64,000 nt of DNA from Eleginops maclovinus (GCF_036324505.1 NC_086355.1:21504518-21568517), one strand, 5' to 3'; positions 13,200-24,149 are shown, numbered from the stretch's first letter. Numbers and translations: made by a program. Notes: generated by a model not told the origin, from the sequence alone.

Positions 13200-16100
13200 T
13201 CGTACTTTCCAGCATTTTTTTCCATCTAGTTATCTCACAATGTATTAGTATTCATTTAGAAAACAGTAAAAGATGCAAGGGAGCAGATAAGGAAAAAAGA
13301 CTGTGGCTTGTCTTTAGGTGTCACTGATTTTTTGACTCTTTTTAGAAGTGGTTGCTAAGTAAGATCATAAAACTGCTGTTTTATTGCCGTCTCTGGGGCA
13401 CCAAACAAGACCCACAGTAAGATCAGAATCCTTTTTTACTGGCCAATTAAAAGCAAGAATAGAGTTTATAACAACTCTTTTCTGAAGAGAAATCGTAGTG
13501 CAGTAATTTGAACATACAAGCTTGTCTGTTAATTTCTTCTTATTTTTTTGATTCTGTAGCATCTCTTTAGCTACCAGTGAAGTGCAGAAAAGTAGACAAA
13601 AAGCAAAGTGAAACTGTGTGTGACGGTCACTGTGGGTGGTCACGACTTGCAGGTGGTCAAGATGGGGAGTGTAAATTTAGAGAGAAATCTGAGGTCAACA
13701 ACACCTCTTGATTTATGGCGACAACATGGAATCTACAGAGTGCTAATACCAGTTTTGAATCTGATTAGAGTGCAACAGTTTGGATACCTACTGCAAAGGC
13801 AAAAGTAGCAGAGATTTGTCTGATACACAGTGTTAGTTTGTGTAAAGTTCTTAAACTGAACCCTTACATACCGTAATATGAAAAAAGCAGATTTTCAACA
13901 CATCTCACATTTCCAACACATATCATGTCATCAGAAGTCCAATCATGATGCCAGATTAAGGCAGACACATAACATTTATAGATTCAACTCCTAATTTGAC
14001 CCCGCCTCTGACAAGTGAGACTACTTGGAATGATGAGCCATTCCTTCTCCTCCCAAAAGACAAGAAGGAATCTGTTTCTACTTCAGTTCTCTAAGTCACT
14101 GAGATGCTCTGCAGACAAGCCATTGATTCATCTATTGGAAAATAAATGTAGGAGGGGAAAAAAAGACCGGTGGAAGGATTCCCTACAGAGCAGTTTCTCA
14201 CTGTCTCATTCAGTCGTGTTGAATCATGGTCAGGAGGATACAAACATATTACCAATGCTTAACATTTAAAGCCAAACGTTCAAACCTGTATGTTTTAGCT
14301 GTAATTTATAGTTAAACAAACTGGTTGAACATGTAGTTTAATAAATATCTCTAAATACAGATTTAAATCTATTTGCAATGATTATATTTTAAGTAGTCAA
14401 CGCTAATATTCACATACGGCTGCATTGCTGCAGTTTAAAACATATAAAGGTTTTGGTTGATTAAAATAAGTTCATTACATAACTTGGGCACATTGAACAC
14501 CAACAGTGAGCCATCCATCAATCCAGTCCTCCTCCCTTTCATGGAATGTTTTGCTCTTTATACTACATCATCAGCTGGGGTCAAAAATGTTTGATTGTTT
14601 ATCATACACCATTTGGTGATACCAGGTTGCACACAAAACTAACCCTGAAGTGTGTGACAGGAAACAGCTGTTTGCCGTGTTCACAAGGTGCTAAAAGCAT
14701 TGTGTTATTGGCTTTCCATCAAACAGGGTGTGTGTGTGTGCGAGTGTGTGTCTAGAAAGAGAGGGGGGTTCAAGAGACTATAGCTAATGAGTTAGACAGC
14801 TGTTTTCTTGTTGGCCCTGCCCACAAACCAGGTCCGCCAACTCAGAGTTCCTCTTAACAAGACTCACAAGAAGCATTCAATGTGTTTACCGTGGAAACAT
14901 TGGTGGAAAAAAAAGGAAGCATCAGGACACTGCCAGTTTGCCAAGCATTCTGTCATTGTAGAGAATGTTGCCAAAAACAGGAAAGGTTCTCTGGGAATCA
15001 ATTTGTGTTGTGTCCCCCTGGTCTGTATACAAAGTAGATTTGTAACAGATTTGTTGAAAAGTAAACAAAAGAACACTGCATCCATCTTCCTGGATATGTG
15101 TGCTTCTTGTAAGGACTGCTGTATTTCAACCAGGAAGTCTTAACAGTTTTCTTAAAATACCAAAATGGTGATATCCTATGGTACTTTTCTTGTCAGCAGA
15201 TCCCATAAAAACAGTAGTCACATCATTGTTACTGCTAGGACAACATGCAAGATGAATACTAGCAAACGTTGTTCATAAAGCAACATTTTTGCATGAGAGT
15301 GTGCATCAACAGGGCGATCCCCATCTGATAGGCAGCAAATCAATCTACAACTCCTGGTTTCCTCTTACATAAAGGCACAGTTATCAACATTAGGCTGTCA
15401 TCACTTACAGTTATTCAAGAAAGAAGGATTATTTTGATTCAGATTACCGGGGATCTGGAGATAAGCATTCATTTGTACTTCCTGCTTTAATACATCTCAA
15501 CGTTTTTTACCTTATTTGACTGGACTTATTTTGTTTGGAATGAATGAAATGGTACAGGTTTCATTATGTGACAAGGTATAAGTTATCCATGTGGGAAAAT
15601 AGTAAAATCATTGAGTCACTGAAGTAAAATAAATGACTCTTAATCTTCGTTTATTCATGTAGTTACCTCTCAAGATAAAAGAAAAGACAGTCTACAGCCA
15701 AATTAATTTGAGGACACGGTTTTGTACTCTGTAAAAGTTCATTTTTCATCACATAATCCTTATTGAATTTAATATATATGCCATTTTAAACTTAATAACA
15801 TTGAATATTAACATAAACTGTGGTGAACCTACATTAAACAGAAACTTACAAAGTGTAATTTAATTAAGTCTAATTACATTTATTCCCAAACTATTTCTGC
15901 AAGAGGACTTAAAAAAAACATACTTCTAGTTGAGTAGAAAAACACAGCTGCAGAAATGCAGCTAGATGTGTTCGCTAAGGTAAAATGCTAGAAGGTAATT
16001 TAGTTGCACCTACAGTTGTGACATTTAAGCTAACAAAACCTTTCCCATTTATTGTTAATTCAAACACTAACCTGCGTCTTCTCTTTGGATTCAGAACCTG

Positions 16101-16308
16101 TGAGTCATCCAGAGTCAACCTGCTACAAAAAAAAAACAACAACACTGTCAATAACTTTGTAACCCAAATAAAAAATTCAATATAGGTCCTGGCTAATTAG
16201 TCTTCTTTGCTGGCAGAGTACAGAGAAAACAGGTGACGCTTAAAAGTGTAACTAAGGCCCTGTAATCAATTGTAAGTGAGCATGGAAATCTCAGAAACTA
16301 GCAGCCAA
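13200..16308. other. Non-coding stretch, nothing recognised
   Basis: This is upstream of the collagen promoter and left of the ISL2EU element. Open frames such as 13365-13643 (minus) and 14808-15143 (plus) have no domain motif or splice context. Probably intergenic. Confidence 0.5.
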
Positions 16309-16310
16309 TA

Positions 16311-16378
16311 GCTGGGTTTCAGTCACGTGGTTATAATACGCGCGAAGGTGGCGTGATTTCAAATGGAGGGCAGGAAGT
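16311..16378. repeat. ISL2EU left terminal inverted repeat and subterminal block
   Basis: GCTGGGTTTCA followed by CACGTGG, then at about 16362-16377 the block ATGGAGGGCAGGAAGT. Both blocks recur in reverse complement at the right end in the same order. The preceding TA is the left copy of the target duplication. Confidence 0.8.
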
Positions 16379-16508
16379 AAAAATGGAGAATACGTTTATG
16401 GAGGAAACCGTTGCAGAGTTCGTATTGTACAGATTTAGATCCAGTTTCAAGACAAAGATACAAGCAATTAATTAACAAATATGTTGGACGTGACCGGTAT
16501 CTCATAAG

Positions 16509-17764
16509 ATGATTGAGTTTTGGACAGAACCTAAAGATTTGCCGTCAATCGAGGCTGTTATCACAAACTATCTGGTCCTTCAGACACCCTACTACACCAA
16601 ACAGCAGATGCAAACCTATAAAAGTCTGGAGGCACATAACTTTTTTGTCAGCGGGTGGGTCCACAACCTCGGTACAAAACGGCTCCACGATGATTATTGT
16701 TTGGTCTTCGCCAGGGTGAGTGTTTGTTAGATAGCTAGCAGTAGCGGCTATAATGTCAACAAACATGAAACACATGCAGGAGTAGGACTAAGTATAGGGG
16801 TTAGGGTAATGGCATTTAAATCACTGAACTGGCTCTACACATCCAATACTAAGTAATAATTTCCTTTTCATGTTTTGCATGTATACTGTTAACAGTTATA
16901 GATGCAAACATGAAGCACAAGCGTATGAGAAGCTGACGGGTCGGGAGCATGCACGCTTGTCATGTATGGACAGTGGTCTCTGGCTGAACCCCAAGTGGCC
17001 ATACATGGGGTCCTCCCCTGATGGGATTGTCACTTGTGACTGTCACGGAACTGGCATCTGCGAGATTAAGGTAATATTACAGTCTCTGTCGTAGTCAAGT
17101 CCCTAAATCTCGAGTCCGAGTCGAGTCTCAAGTCCCCAGAGCTCAAGTCTGAGTCAAGTCACGAGTCACCAAAGAAGAGAATGCTCGAGTCTGAGTCAAG
17201 TCCGAGTCCTGGACTCGAGCACTACAACACTAACTAGTGTCAGTGTTGTAGTACTCGAGTCGAGGACTCACACTCGAGCTTGGAGGACTCGGACTTGACT
17301 TGTATTCATTCTTGGCAGGTGGAGGCGAGTTCGGGCCATAGGTAACACTATTAGTGTCCTCTTTTCATAAGAATCAGTGAACTGAGCAAAAAGGCAGAAA
17401 ATATCTTTGCTAATCTATTGTTCACATGACCTTCTCACTGTGATTTTAGTGCCGACACTCTCACCAAGATGAGGCCAATCTGCGCTTGTGTGCTGAGGGA
17501 AAGGGCTTCTGCCTCATCAATGATGGGGATAATGTCACGCTGGACCGGAGTCATGACTACTACTACCAAGTTCAGGCACAGCCTCACATTGTAGACGCTG
17601 AGTACGGTGACTTTGTTGTGTGGAACCGCAATGACATTTTTGTTGAAAGGATTTTGCCTGATCTTGAATTTTGGGGTGATGTGATTCCTAAAGTTGAGTG
17701 CTTTTTTAGAAACAGTATACTTCCAGAAATACTGGGACAGCAAGTTACAAACGTACATGTGTAA
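16509..17764 (+). pseudogene. YqaJ-type nuclease gene of the ISL2EU element, internally deleted
   Basis: Three coding blocks are visible. 16509-16715 starts at ATG, contains YKSLEAHNFFVSGWVH, and ends at a good donor (AGG|GTGAGT). 16896-17070 contains HEAQAYE, a GLWLNP region, then GSSPDGIV and ends in CEIK|GTAAT. 17450-17764 starts after TTTTAG with C, restoring EIKC. HEAQ-YE, SPDG and EIK are the acidic and lysine residues of the YqaJ / lambda-exonuclease PD-(D/E)xK fold. Related proteins normally have a SWIM-type zinc finger and a linker between blocks 1 and 2; here only 180 bp separates them. Joining block 1 directly to block 2 puts TAG in frame, so the copy is broken. The encoded nuclease would act on DNA during transposition, by inference. 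Confidence 0.75.
17095..17330. repeat. Palindromic CGAGTC-rich repeat in a YqaJ intron
   Basis: A dense array of (A/C)GAGTC and CAAGTCC words (17095-17220) is followed by an inverted copy. The centre is an inverted repeat: GGACTCGAGCACTACAACAC facing GTGTTGTAGTACTCGAGTC across a short spacer near 17220-17260. The whole unit lies inside the GT-AG intron 17071-17449, so splicing would remove it. It looks like a small non-autonomous element. Copies of CGAGTC-rich palindromes are, as I recall, widespread in fish genomes. Confidence 0.65.
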
Positions 17765-18239
17765 TGTGATGGAAGGATATGAACTTAGGTCCAGGCACTC
17801 TTGAAAGTGGGCTGTGATATATTGCTGTTATATCAATACTGTTGTATGACACAAGATGACATTTTGAGTATTGTTACTACACAATTTGGAAGATGTTTAC
17901 TGAAAAGATAAAATGCCATTGAGAGGACAGAATAATACATGGTGGTTTATTTACAAGATTAGATTTTCAACAATTGTTATAATAACTACAAGAACTTGGT
18001 GCAATAATAGATTAGAAACCATTTCTTTATATATAATACATATCACCAGTACAATTGGACTAGTGGAGAAAAATATTACATTTGAAAACATATTTACAGA
18101 CTGATGTGTGTCAGGGCTCATGTACTACTACTACTCCACCCTGTCCTCCTACTTATCATCATCATCAGAGTCAAGCAGCAGGGATCAGGTACCGGACACT
18201 ACTACTATACTCCTCCCCTTCCCCCCTCCTGTGAGCCTA

Positions 18240-18275
18240 GCAGGTGCTCCAGACCAACATGTCTGGAGCACCTGC
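18240..18275. terminator. Perfect 15-bp hairpin between the convergent ISL2EU genes
   Basis: GCAGGTGCTCCAGAC at 18240-18254 and its exact reverse complement at 18261-18275 flank a 6-base loop (CAACAT). It lies between the YqaJ stop (17764) and the transposase stop (18309), where both transcripts end. The hairpin is seen directly. A role in 3'-end formation or transcript separation is inference only. Confidence 0.45.
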
Positions 18276-18780
18276 ACCTATCTTCTCCTCCCCCCTCTTC
18301 CCTCCTCCTTACTCCAATGGGACGACAGACTCCGAAAGATTAGACAAGACACAGCAAATAACCCCAATCTTGTCAATCAATGCTAGTGCCTCACCTGGTT
18401 TTGTTGTCATGTGCTCTATGGGCATAGCCCTGCTTTGCAGAATCTAGTATTTCCTTCTGACTAAACATATGACTCTCTCTCAACATGAATACGCAAATTA
18501 GCTATTTTTTCTAGCTTCTGACACCTCGCTGATAGCTGTTTATCTGTAATGAAGCACAGTAAAATCCCACACTATCGCCAATATTGAACCCACGGTCTGC
18601 AAGGACAATATCTCCAGGTAACAGTTATTTTAGGAGGCCACTCTCTATTGTGATCTGTTTATCACTGACTCTCCCTCCCCAGGCACAAGATATGTAAGTG
18701 ACATAGCCTTGGGGTGCAACACCAATCAGATCATTTTACAGTATCCTGATGCTTGTAGTTGGACCACGTTTGTGCTTGGG

Positions 18781-19309
18781 CTAGTAAATTAGAGGGCCTC
18801 TCAATACAAACTTTGAAACTATCACAGCAACTCTACGTCCAAATGCCTGTCTGAATCCCATTGGCATTGTAGCTTGAAGTACATGTCGCTCTGGCCACTC
18901 AATTTGAAATTCTAACCTTTCAAGAAGCATGTTAATTACGTTATGCCAAACTCTAGAAGCAGTGGGCAGAGAGATCTTGAACCTGAAAGCTAAATCTTTC
19001 AGCGGAAGATTTATTCTCAGCAAAACTAAAATGAACTGTTTAAATTTAGACAGCACAGACATGGGTCCACAGGTGATGTAGGGCTCGCACAGCTCGAAAA
19101 CCTGAATTAAAACTAAGAAGTTGGAGAGCCCCGTGTAGAACTTTGTCTTGTCCTCGTTTTTTTCAAAGGACTCCTGGTTGAACTGTGTGTCCAGTGCCTT
19201 GGTCCGAAGATCTCCCAACTCTGTTGTGTTCTGTCTCAGAACATCCTCCATCTTCTCGATGTCATCCATCGTTAGCTCAGTCTGGCATCCGGCATCTGCA
19301 TAGCCTGCA
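18781..19309 (-). pseudogene. Transposase main exon: HTH and first DDE residue
   Basis: The longest open part of the broken transposase. After the acceptor near 19310 come a Leu/Glu/Asn-rich helix, FYTGLSNF, a helix-turn-helix with LKDLAFRFKISLPTASRVWH, and a WPERHVLQATMP-GFRQAFG segment leading to VAVIV. That is the start of the DDE_Tnp_4 domain. The open frame runs off just before the catalytic Asp because of a one-base frame change; the Asp is found in the neighbouring frame. Confidence 0.8.
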
Positions 19310-19423
19310 ATATAGCAGTGGGGGGCATAATTTGTTAATTTGTGAATATGAATTATATGAATTTTTGTGAAGTTATCTTTTTGACAACCTTTTTACAAAC
19401 ATGCAAGTTCTCTGGTCCAATTA

Positions 19424-19968
19424 CAGGGTGTCCACAAAGTCTCTTTACAATTTAAAAAAATGTATTACAAAAGCAGTTGAGGAATGTTAATCAGATTTTT
19501 TCTATGTGTTCAGTGTTTATCAACATGTTTAATCACATTGCATTTGTGTATTTCAATGAGTATTGTGGTTTATTGAAACAAAATCGGATACGCAGACTCA
19601 GCGAATCTACAGGATTAAGTATGGAAGACATCCGCCGTGACGTCTGTCAGTTCGTGCATGCCAACAGGACATTTATGGAGACAGGGACAGTGTTGGATGA
19701 AGGGAGGAGTGGACGACCAAAAACATCCATCGTGTAAGACAAGCCTATGATCGTTCCCTCTCATCCATCCGTAGGATACTACTGCGATTGTACACGAACG
19801 TGTGTGAAAACCTAATTCGAGGTTTGCATAGAATTTCTGACAATCACGAGTCCAGTCTACCGACTCAACGTCACTCAATGCGCTAGGGCAGCCTAAAAAG
19901 TCCCAAGAAGTCCATATTAGACTACCGACAACGTAATAATCATTACTAAGTAAATGAGCATTTAAGGA
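19424..19968 (+). mobile_element. Mariner/Tc1-like transposon fragment
   Basis: The left end CAGGGTGTCCACAAAGTCTC is preceded by TA (19422-19423), as expected for Tc1/mariner insertions and their termini. Inside, a frame at 19570-19735 reads RRLSESTGLS, then FVHANRTFMETGTV, then EGRSGRPKTS. That is the helix-turn-helix to GRPR-like linker region of mariner-type transposases. The frame breaks at a TAA just after this motif, and VRQAYDRS-like residues follow in another frame. No right terminal repeat was found before the solo LTR at 19973, so the copy is truncated. Confidence 0.6.
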
Positions 19969-19972
19969 CAAC

Positions 19973-20720
19973 TGTAAGAAATAATAATCAATATCATGTG
20001 TAACTACAACACTGTCTTATTTTGAAAACCGTTTTATTTTGAAACTTTATTTTGTAACCGGATGTTGGTTTTAGCCTCAGATAGCATGTAGCTAATATTG
20101 TATTGTATATATGAGTAGAGGGAGAAGGACACGTGGATTTACATACTAAACACACCACCTCTACCTCTCACTCATTGATGCTGCAATAATACTATTGCGT
20201 GTTTAATAACTGATAAACCTCAGAAGGATTGCACAATAGAATATCCTACGTGGAAGCTTCACGACTACGCCAACAGATGGCGGCGGTGACGTCATAGGAT
20301 GACCCGCCCCCGACGACGTAAGCCAATAGAAGAGACCGGGAAACACCCATGTGACGATAAGGGGCCAACAGGATCCAGCCCCATGCCACCAACCAATGAG
20401 AGAAGACGAGACCGGAGCTGGTCTTATTTTGAAGTTGTTTATTTTTATGACCGGAAAGGGATAGTAGTACAAAAGATGTTTGTATTGTAAAATCGATCTC
20501 TTTTTGTCCGCTCACCGCCAGAAAGCTATATACTTATGAGCTCCTACTCATCTGTGGCCTGTGGAAGCGTGTTCCGAGCTATTGAGCCACAGCTGTGAAA
20601 CTTTTGTAAAACCTACTGCCGCATCATTTTATTAAATACTCCTTTTGAAACTTATATGAGGAGCTTCACTTTGTTTTCTTTTATCTACTCCTGGACTTTA
20701 AATGAAAGAACACTTCTACA
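19973..20720. mobile_element. Solo LTR of a retrovirus-like element (748 bp)
   Basis: It begins TGTAAGAAA and ends TTCTACA (TG...CA with short inverted ends). It is flanked by a 4-bp duplication CAAC at 19969-19972 and 20721-20724. An ATTAAA poly(A)-like signal lies near 20631 on the plus strand, suggesting plus orientation. There is no gag, pol or env reading frame; internal DNA was presumably lost by LTR-LTR recombination. A 4-bp TSD fits gammaretrovirus-like fish ERVs, though class is not proven. It sits inside the ISL2EU transposase intron, so it is younger than that element. Confidence 0.75.
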
Positions 20721-20758
20721 CAACCTAATGCTATATAAACACAGCCACAAAAACCAAG

Positions 20759-20992
20759 TTAGCTAGCTAACATAGCTCTGACGAAGTGGTCGCTGCAGAC
20801 ACAGGCATTAGCAGACTCTGCTCCTCCCGACCGCAGACGTAGGTTTAACATCCACTTTTTACGGCGTTGTTCTGAGAGCTTTTTACATTTCTCACCTTTG
20901 TGAACGACAATCTTTGGTACTCTATAAAACCCCTTTTCCTTTTCTCGGTTAGAACGATTGGAGCAGCCGTAAACCTCACAAAACATGGGCAT
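20759..20992 (-). CDS. THAP zinc-finger exon of the ISL2EU transposase
   Basis: ATG at 20992. The protein starts MPMFCEVYGCSNRS, with the first Cys pair of the THAP C2CH finger (C5, C10). It has the aromatic/Pro segment FYRVPKI, a basic RRKKWMLNLR helix, and the closing CSDHF motif at about residues 66-70. It then ends after 77 codons. THAP fingers bind transposon termini specifically. The usual AVPTLF-like tail is absent because the exon ends or is broken directly after the finger. The exon is about 95 bp from the right element end, as expected for a transposase first exon. Confidence 0.8.
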   Translation of the reverse strand: MPMFCEVYGCSNRSNREKEKGFYRVPKIVVHKGEKCKKLSEQRRKKWMLNLRLRSGGAESANACVCSDHFVRAMLAS

Positions 20993-21021
20993 TTTTTCGG
21001 ATGGCAGAAGCTACATCACTT

Positions 21022-21085
21022 CCTGCCCTCCATCAGAATTTTGCGCTCTCGCGATGCAGCAATGTGACGTCACGTGAAACCAACC
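21022..21085. repeat. ISL2EU right terminal inverted repeat and subterminal block
   Basis: Ends CACGTGAAACCAACC, followed by TA. The inverted ACTTCCTGCCCTCCAT block lies just inside. Both mirror the left end. Confidence 0.8.
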
Positions 21086-21339
21086 TATTGGTATAAAACC
21101 ATCAGATTACAAATTTACAATAATAATAACCCAAGAAAACTAGCTAAACTTGCACAGTAGCCATTAACGTTAGCATTGTTAATGTCTTTCATTGTTAGCA
21201 AATAGTTTGAGAGGCTGTTTTTAGAGCTTATTTCATGTTAGTATTATCTAAGATACAATGCTAAAAGGTTATTTATTTTTGACTACAGCTGTGACATTTA
21301 CCCTTTGTCTACTAACAAAAACTTTGTCATTTATTATTA

Positions 21340-21690
21340 GGGCTCTGGATCGATTAAAATATTTAATTGCGATTAACCGCTTGATTGTCCACAGTTAACT
21401 TGTGAGTAATCGCGATTAATCGCAAATTATTTGCTTTATCTGTTATAAATTGACCTTAACATGGTATTTTACGTGTTTCTATTAGTGGTTGAATATGATT
21501 GGTTTTAATAAATAATACATTCATTATTTATTATAAATAATCATTTTATAATTATTGAAAATTATGAATGTTTATTATAAAGATTGTTTATTATAAATTA
21601 TATAAAAATAAACTATTCTTTTATTTATATACAATAAATTATGTATTTACTATAAATAATAATTGTTTAATTATTATAAATGTATGGGCC
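21340..21690. repeat. ATCGATTAA-type dispersed repeat and AT-rich tract
   Basis: 21348-21430 reads GGATCGATTAAAATATTTAA and then repeated GCGATTAA and ATCGCGATTAATCGC words. This signature is spread widely in fish genomes, as I recall. The following 21480-21690 is extremely AT-rich with TTTATTATAAAT-like words. Non-coding. Confidence 0.5.
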
Positions 21691-22116
21691 AATTCTAATC
21701 ATTCAACAGTGAGGTGCAACTGGAATCAATCCTTATGTTAAGTTCAAAGGTTCTATCATTATAATGGGGAAAGGCAGTTAATTGAAGTCATTTGTCTCTC
21801 TGCTGTCTCTCTTGTCCTCACCAAGTTGATCATCCCGTCTAGTTGGAGGTTTTATTTTACTGGGAGCATTTCGGGTCAATACTTCCTGTTACCTAGAGTG
21901 GTTGGAAATCTCTTAATATTACGTGCTGTGTTTGCAAGTAGTTTCTCCTCCCCGACCTCTAATGATAACATGATTGTTCTAATTCATGCTTTTATAGGAT
22001 TTCAGTTCACAATGATAGAACAATAAGAGGAACGTAAAAAAGACTGTAGATGGTTTTTTTTTGTTACAATTTCTGCAGAAACTAGTCTACTACTCTGCTA
22101 CCAATGTTACTTGGAG

Positions 22117-22440
22117 TTAATTGGTAACATGGTTTAAAAGGGCCCAGTTATTGTAATTTTTTAGGTTCATATATATATATATATAATTATTTTTTATTGC
22201 TTCTACTGTGACTCGTTTACATGCTTTAATGTTCAAAATGTGCTTTATTGTTCTCATACAGCCTATGCTACAGCATAGTATATTGGTAAGCCAGTCTACT
22301 CTGTTGTGATTGGTCAACCACTTAAAGATGTCCCACCCATTAGCCTATCATGTACAATGTGTTGGAGCGCTAGCCAATAGAAGCACAAGTGTAACATAGT
22401 GATGTCATTATTTTGTGGTGAGAATATATTTATCAAATGT
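22117..22440 (-). repeat. Dispersed MITE-like repeat, copy 2
   Basis: Reverse-complement relative of 2870-3172. On the minus strand it has TTGGCTAGCGCTCCAACACA, a fuller central part, CATTAAAGCATGTAAACGAG, a short (AT)n expansion at about 22172-22186, and the terminal GGGCCC plus TTTTAA. Non-coding. Confidence 0.7.
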
Positions 22441-22444
22441 GGAT

Positions 22445-23320
22445 ACATAATCAAACCATTCAACTGTCTTTCTCATATTTTATTTATTGCAAGAAAGCTT
22501 AGTCAGTCATACAGAGAGCTAAGTGTCTGCAGAGTGAAAGACGAAAAATAGAGTTTGCATATTTAAACACAGAGAGAGGAGAAAGGGGGGGTCAACCATG
22601 GCAAAAATGAAAGGAGCATTCTGGAAGTTTAGGGAGGTATCAGGATGTTCTCAGTTCAACAGAAGTTGAAGGTCATACTGTTGGTGCACATTGAGTGTAA
22701 CTAACAACATTGCAACACATCTTCATAATAAGGAATTTTCCCAAGCTTAGCAAAGAAGTGAAAGCCATAAATAGAGATAAACATTAGAAAAAATTAATCA
22801 CACAATGATACTAATAAAGTATGTATGTGAGTATAATATTTTCCTGTTACAATTCCACTCTTTTGATCATTTCCGAATCACATACTGTAAGTAAAAGCAA
22901 AATATTTCACAGGATTCGTACACCCCTAGGACTCAAAAGGTAACAGTGAATGTTGCTAGAGCTATGACACACAAAGTGTCTCTGAGACCACATTAACCTG
23001 GCTGTTTTAAAGGATTATATGGTTTTGGGCGATGTTTTTACATTAGCGTCATAGTGCCTGAGTAACGCAGTGTTTTCCACCAAAACCACCTCCTTCACAC
23101 CCCTTCAGTTGTTAGGTTCCAAGGCTTGGAGGGCACTCCCTCCACCATTATTCCCTGGGTGTTTGGGATTAGGATATATAGGTTAAATATACTCAAACAC
23201 TCATAGTTTACATGTGCGCTTTGTTGGAGCCTGGCATCCTACTGTTGGATAAATAAGAGGTTTTTGTTGTTAAATCAATATCATGTGCAACATTTGACCA
23301 CACACTCAACTCGACTTGAC
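22445..23320. other. Non-coding stretch, nothing recognised
   Basis: AT-rich DNA between the dispersed repeat and a SINE. No frame with domain content. Confidence 0.5.
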
Positions 23321-23324
23321 TTTA

Positions 23325-23560
23325 GAATTAGAATCGGAGGATGAAACCCTCTTTATTGGTCACACACATGCACACAGCACAGCACACACAGTGAAATTTG
23401 TCCTCTGCATTCTGGGGGTGTAGAGGACACATTTGCAACCCCAGAATGCCCTTGAGCAAGGCACTGGACACCACAACAGGGCCCAGGAGGTGAACTCGGG
23501 CCTCTCCAAGTAGCAGTCCACTTTCCATATTTCAAGTCGGTTCGGGGACTTGAACCGGCA
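23325..23560 (-). mobile_element. tRNA-derived SINE, 5'-truncated
   Basis: On the minus strand it begins with a tRNA B-box-like GGTTCAAGTCC (about 23535-23550). A central GTCCAGTGCCTTGCTCAAGG block follows, and the tail has GACCAATAAAGAGGG. The A-box part of the head is missing. The left part of the pcdh1-like pseudogene stops where this SINE begins. The overlapping 60-88-codon frames are artefacts. Confidence 0.65.
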
Positions 23561-24149
23561 ACCCTTGGATGAATGAGTCTGCAACAATATTATAAAGGAG
23601 TTCAGCGTTAGTGCCACTGCCAGCATCTGAAACTATGACATCCAATACGTTCTCCCCTGGTTGGTTTCCTTCTGCAAAATCTACCTCAATCAATGTTGAG
23701 GAGAATATTGGTGAGTTGTCATTCAAATCAGTAACCTGCACCTTCAGAGAATTTGTGCCAGTGAGTGCCAGATTTCCAGAATCAACAACCACAATTTCAC
23801 TACACATTTACACTAAAGCAACAGCTGTTCCAACTGGCATGTCCTCTGAAAGGTTGGCCACTCCTTCGCTGTGTGTCACAAGACCAATTCCCCTAGCCCC
23901 GCAACTGGAGCGTTGTCATTTTGCTCAGTCACCTCAATTGTTATAAATGTCTTTGAGCTTTTAGGTTGTTGACCCTTATCCCTCGCCACCACATAGAAGG
24001 ACAACCTGCTTATTTCTTCCCTGTCCAGGGGTCCTTTGACGTAGATGACGCCGGTGGACTGGTCAAAGATGCGGCACTGAGTCTGCTGCTTGGTGAAGGG
24101 TGTGCTCAATTTCTCCATTAGGGCCCATGTCAGAGTCATTCGCTATGAC

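Larger units (their letters stand above)
18309..20992 (-). pseudogene. ISL2EU transposase gene (THAP + DDE), broken
   Basis: This entry spans the whole gene on the minus strand. A THAP zinc-finger exon starts at ATG 20992. A main exon runs from a TTGCAG acceptor near 19310 to a TAA stop at 18309-18311. The main exon reads CQTELT and a coiled-coil-like stretch, FYTGLSNFLVL, a helix-turn-helix (FRFKISLPTASRVWH), then the DDE_Tnp_4 catalytic region. Catalytic residues are traceable as D in VIVDSF, D in LADRGF and E in RIHVER. There is a frameshift after the TVK motif, stops before LLPGD and further damage beyond LADRGF. The intron between the two exons now holds a mariner fragment and a solo LTR. 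The transposase is therefore not functional in this copy. Confidence 0.8.
16311..21085. mobile_element. ISL2EU-type DNA transposon, degraded, with nested insertions
   Basis: The left end starts GCTGGGTTTCAGTCACGTGG and the right end, read inward on the minus strand, starts GGTTGGTTTCACGTGACGTC. The termini are imperfect inverted repeats flanked by TA on both sides (16309-16310 and 21086-21087). A second inverted block, ATGGAGGGCAGGAAGT, follows about 50-65 bp inside each end (near 16362 and 21022). Inside are a YqaJ nuclease gene (plus) and a THAP plus DDE transposase gene (minus), arranged tail to tail. As I recall, this two-gene content and 2-bp TSD fit ISL2EU elements of fish. Both genes are broken. 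Later insertions are a palindromic repeat (17095-17330), a mariner-like fragment (19424-19968) and a solo LTR (19973-20720). Confidence 0.85.
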
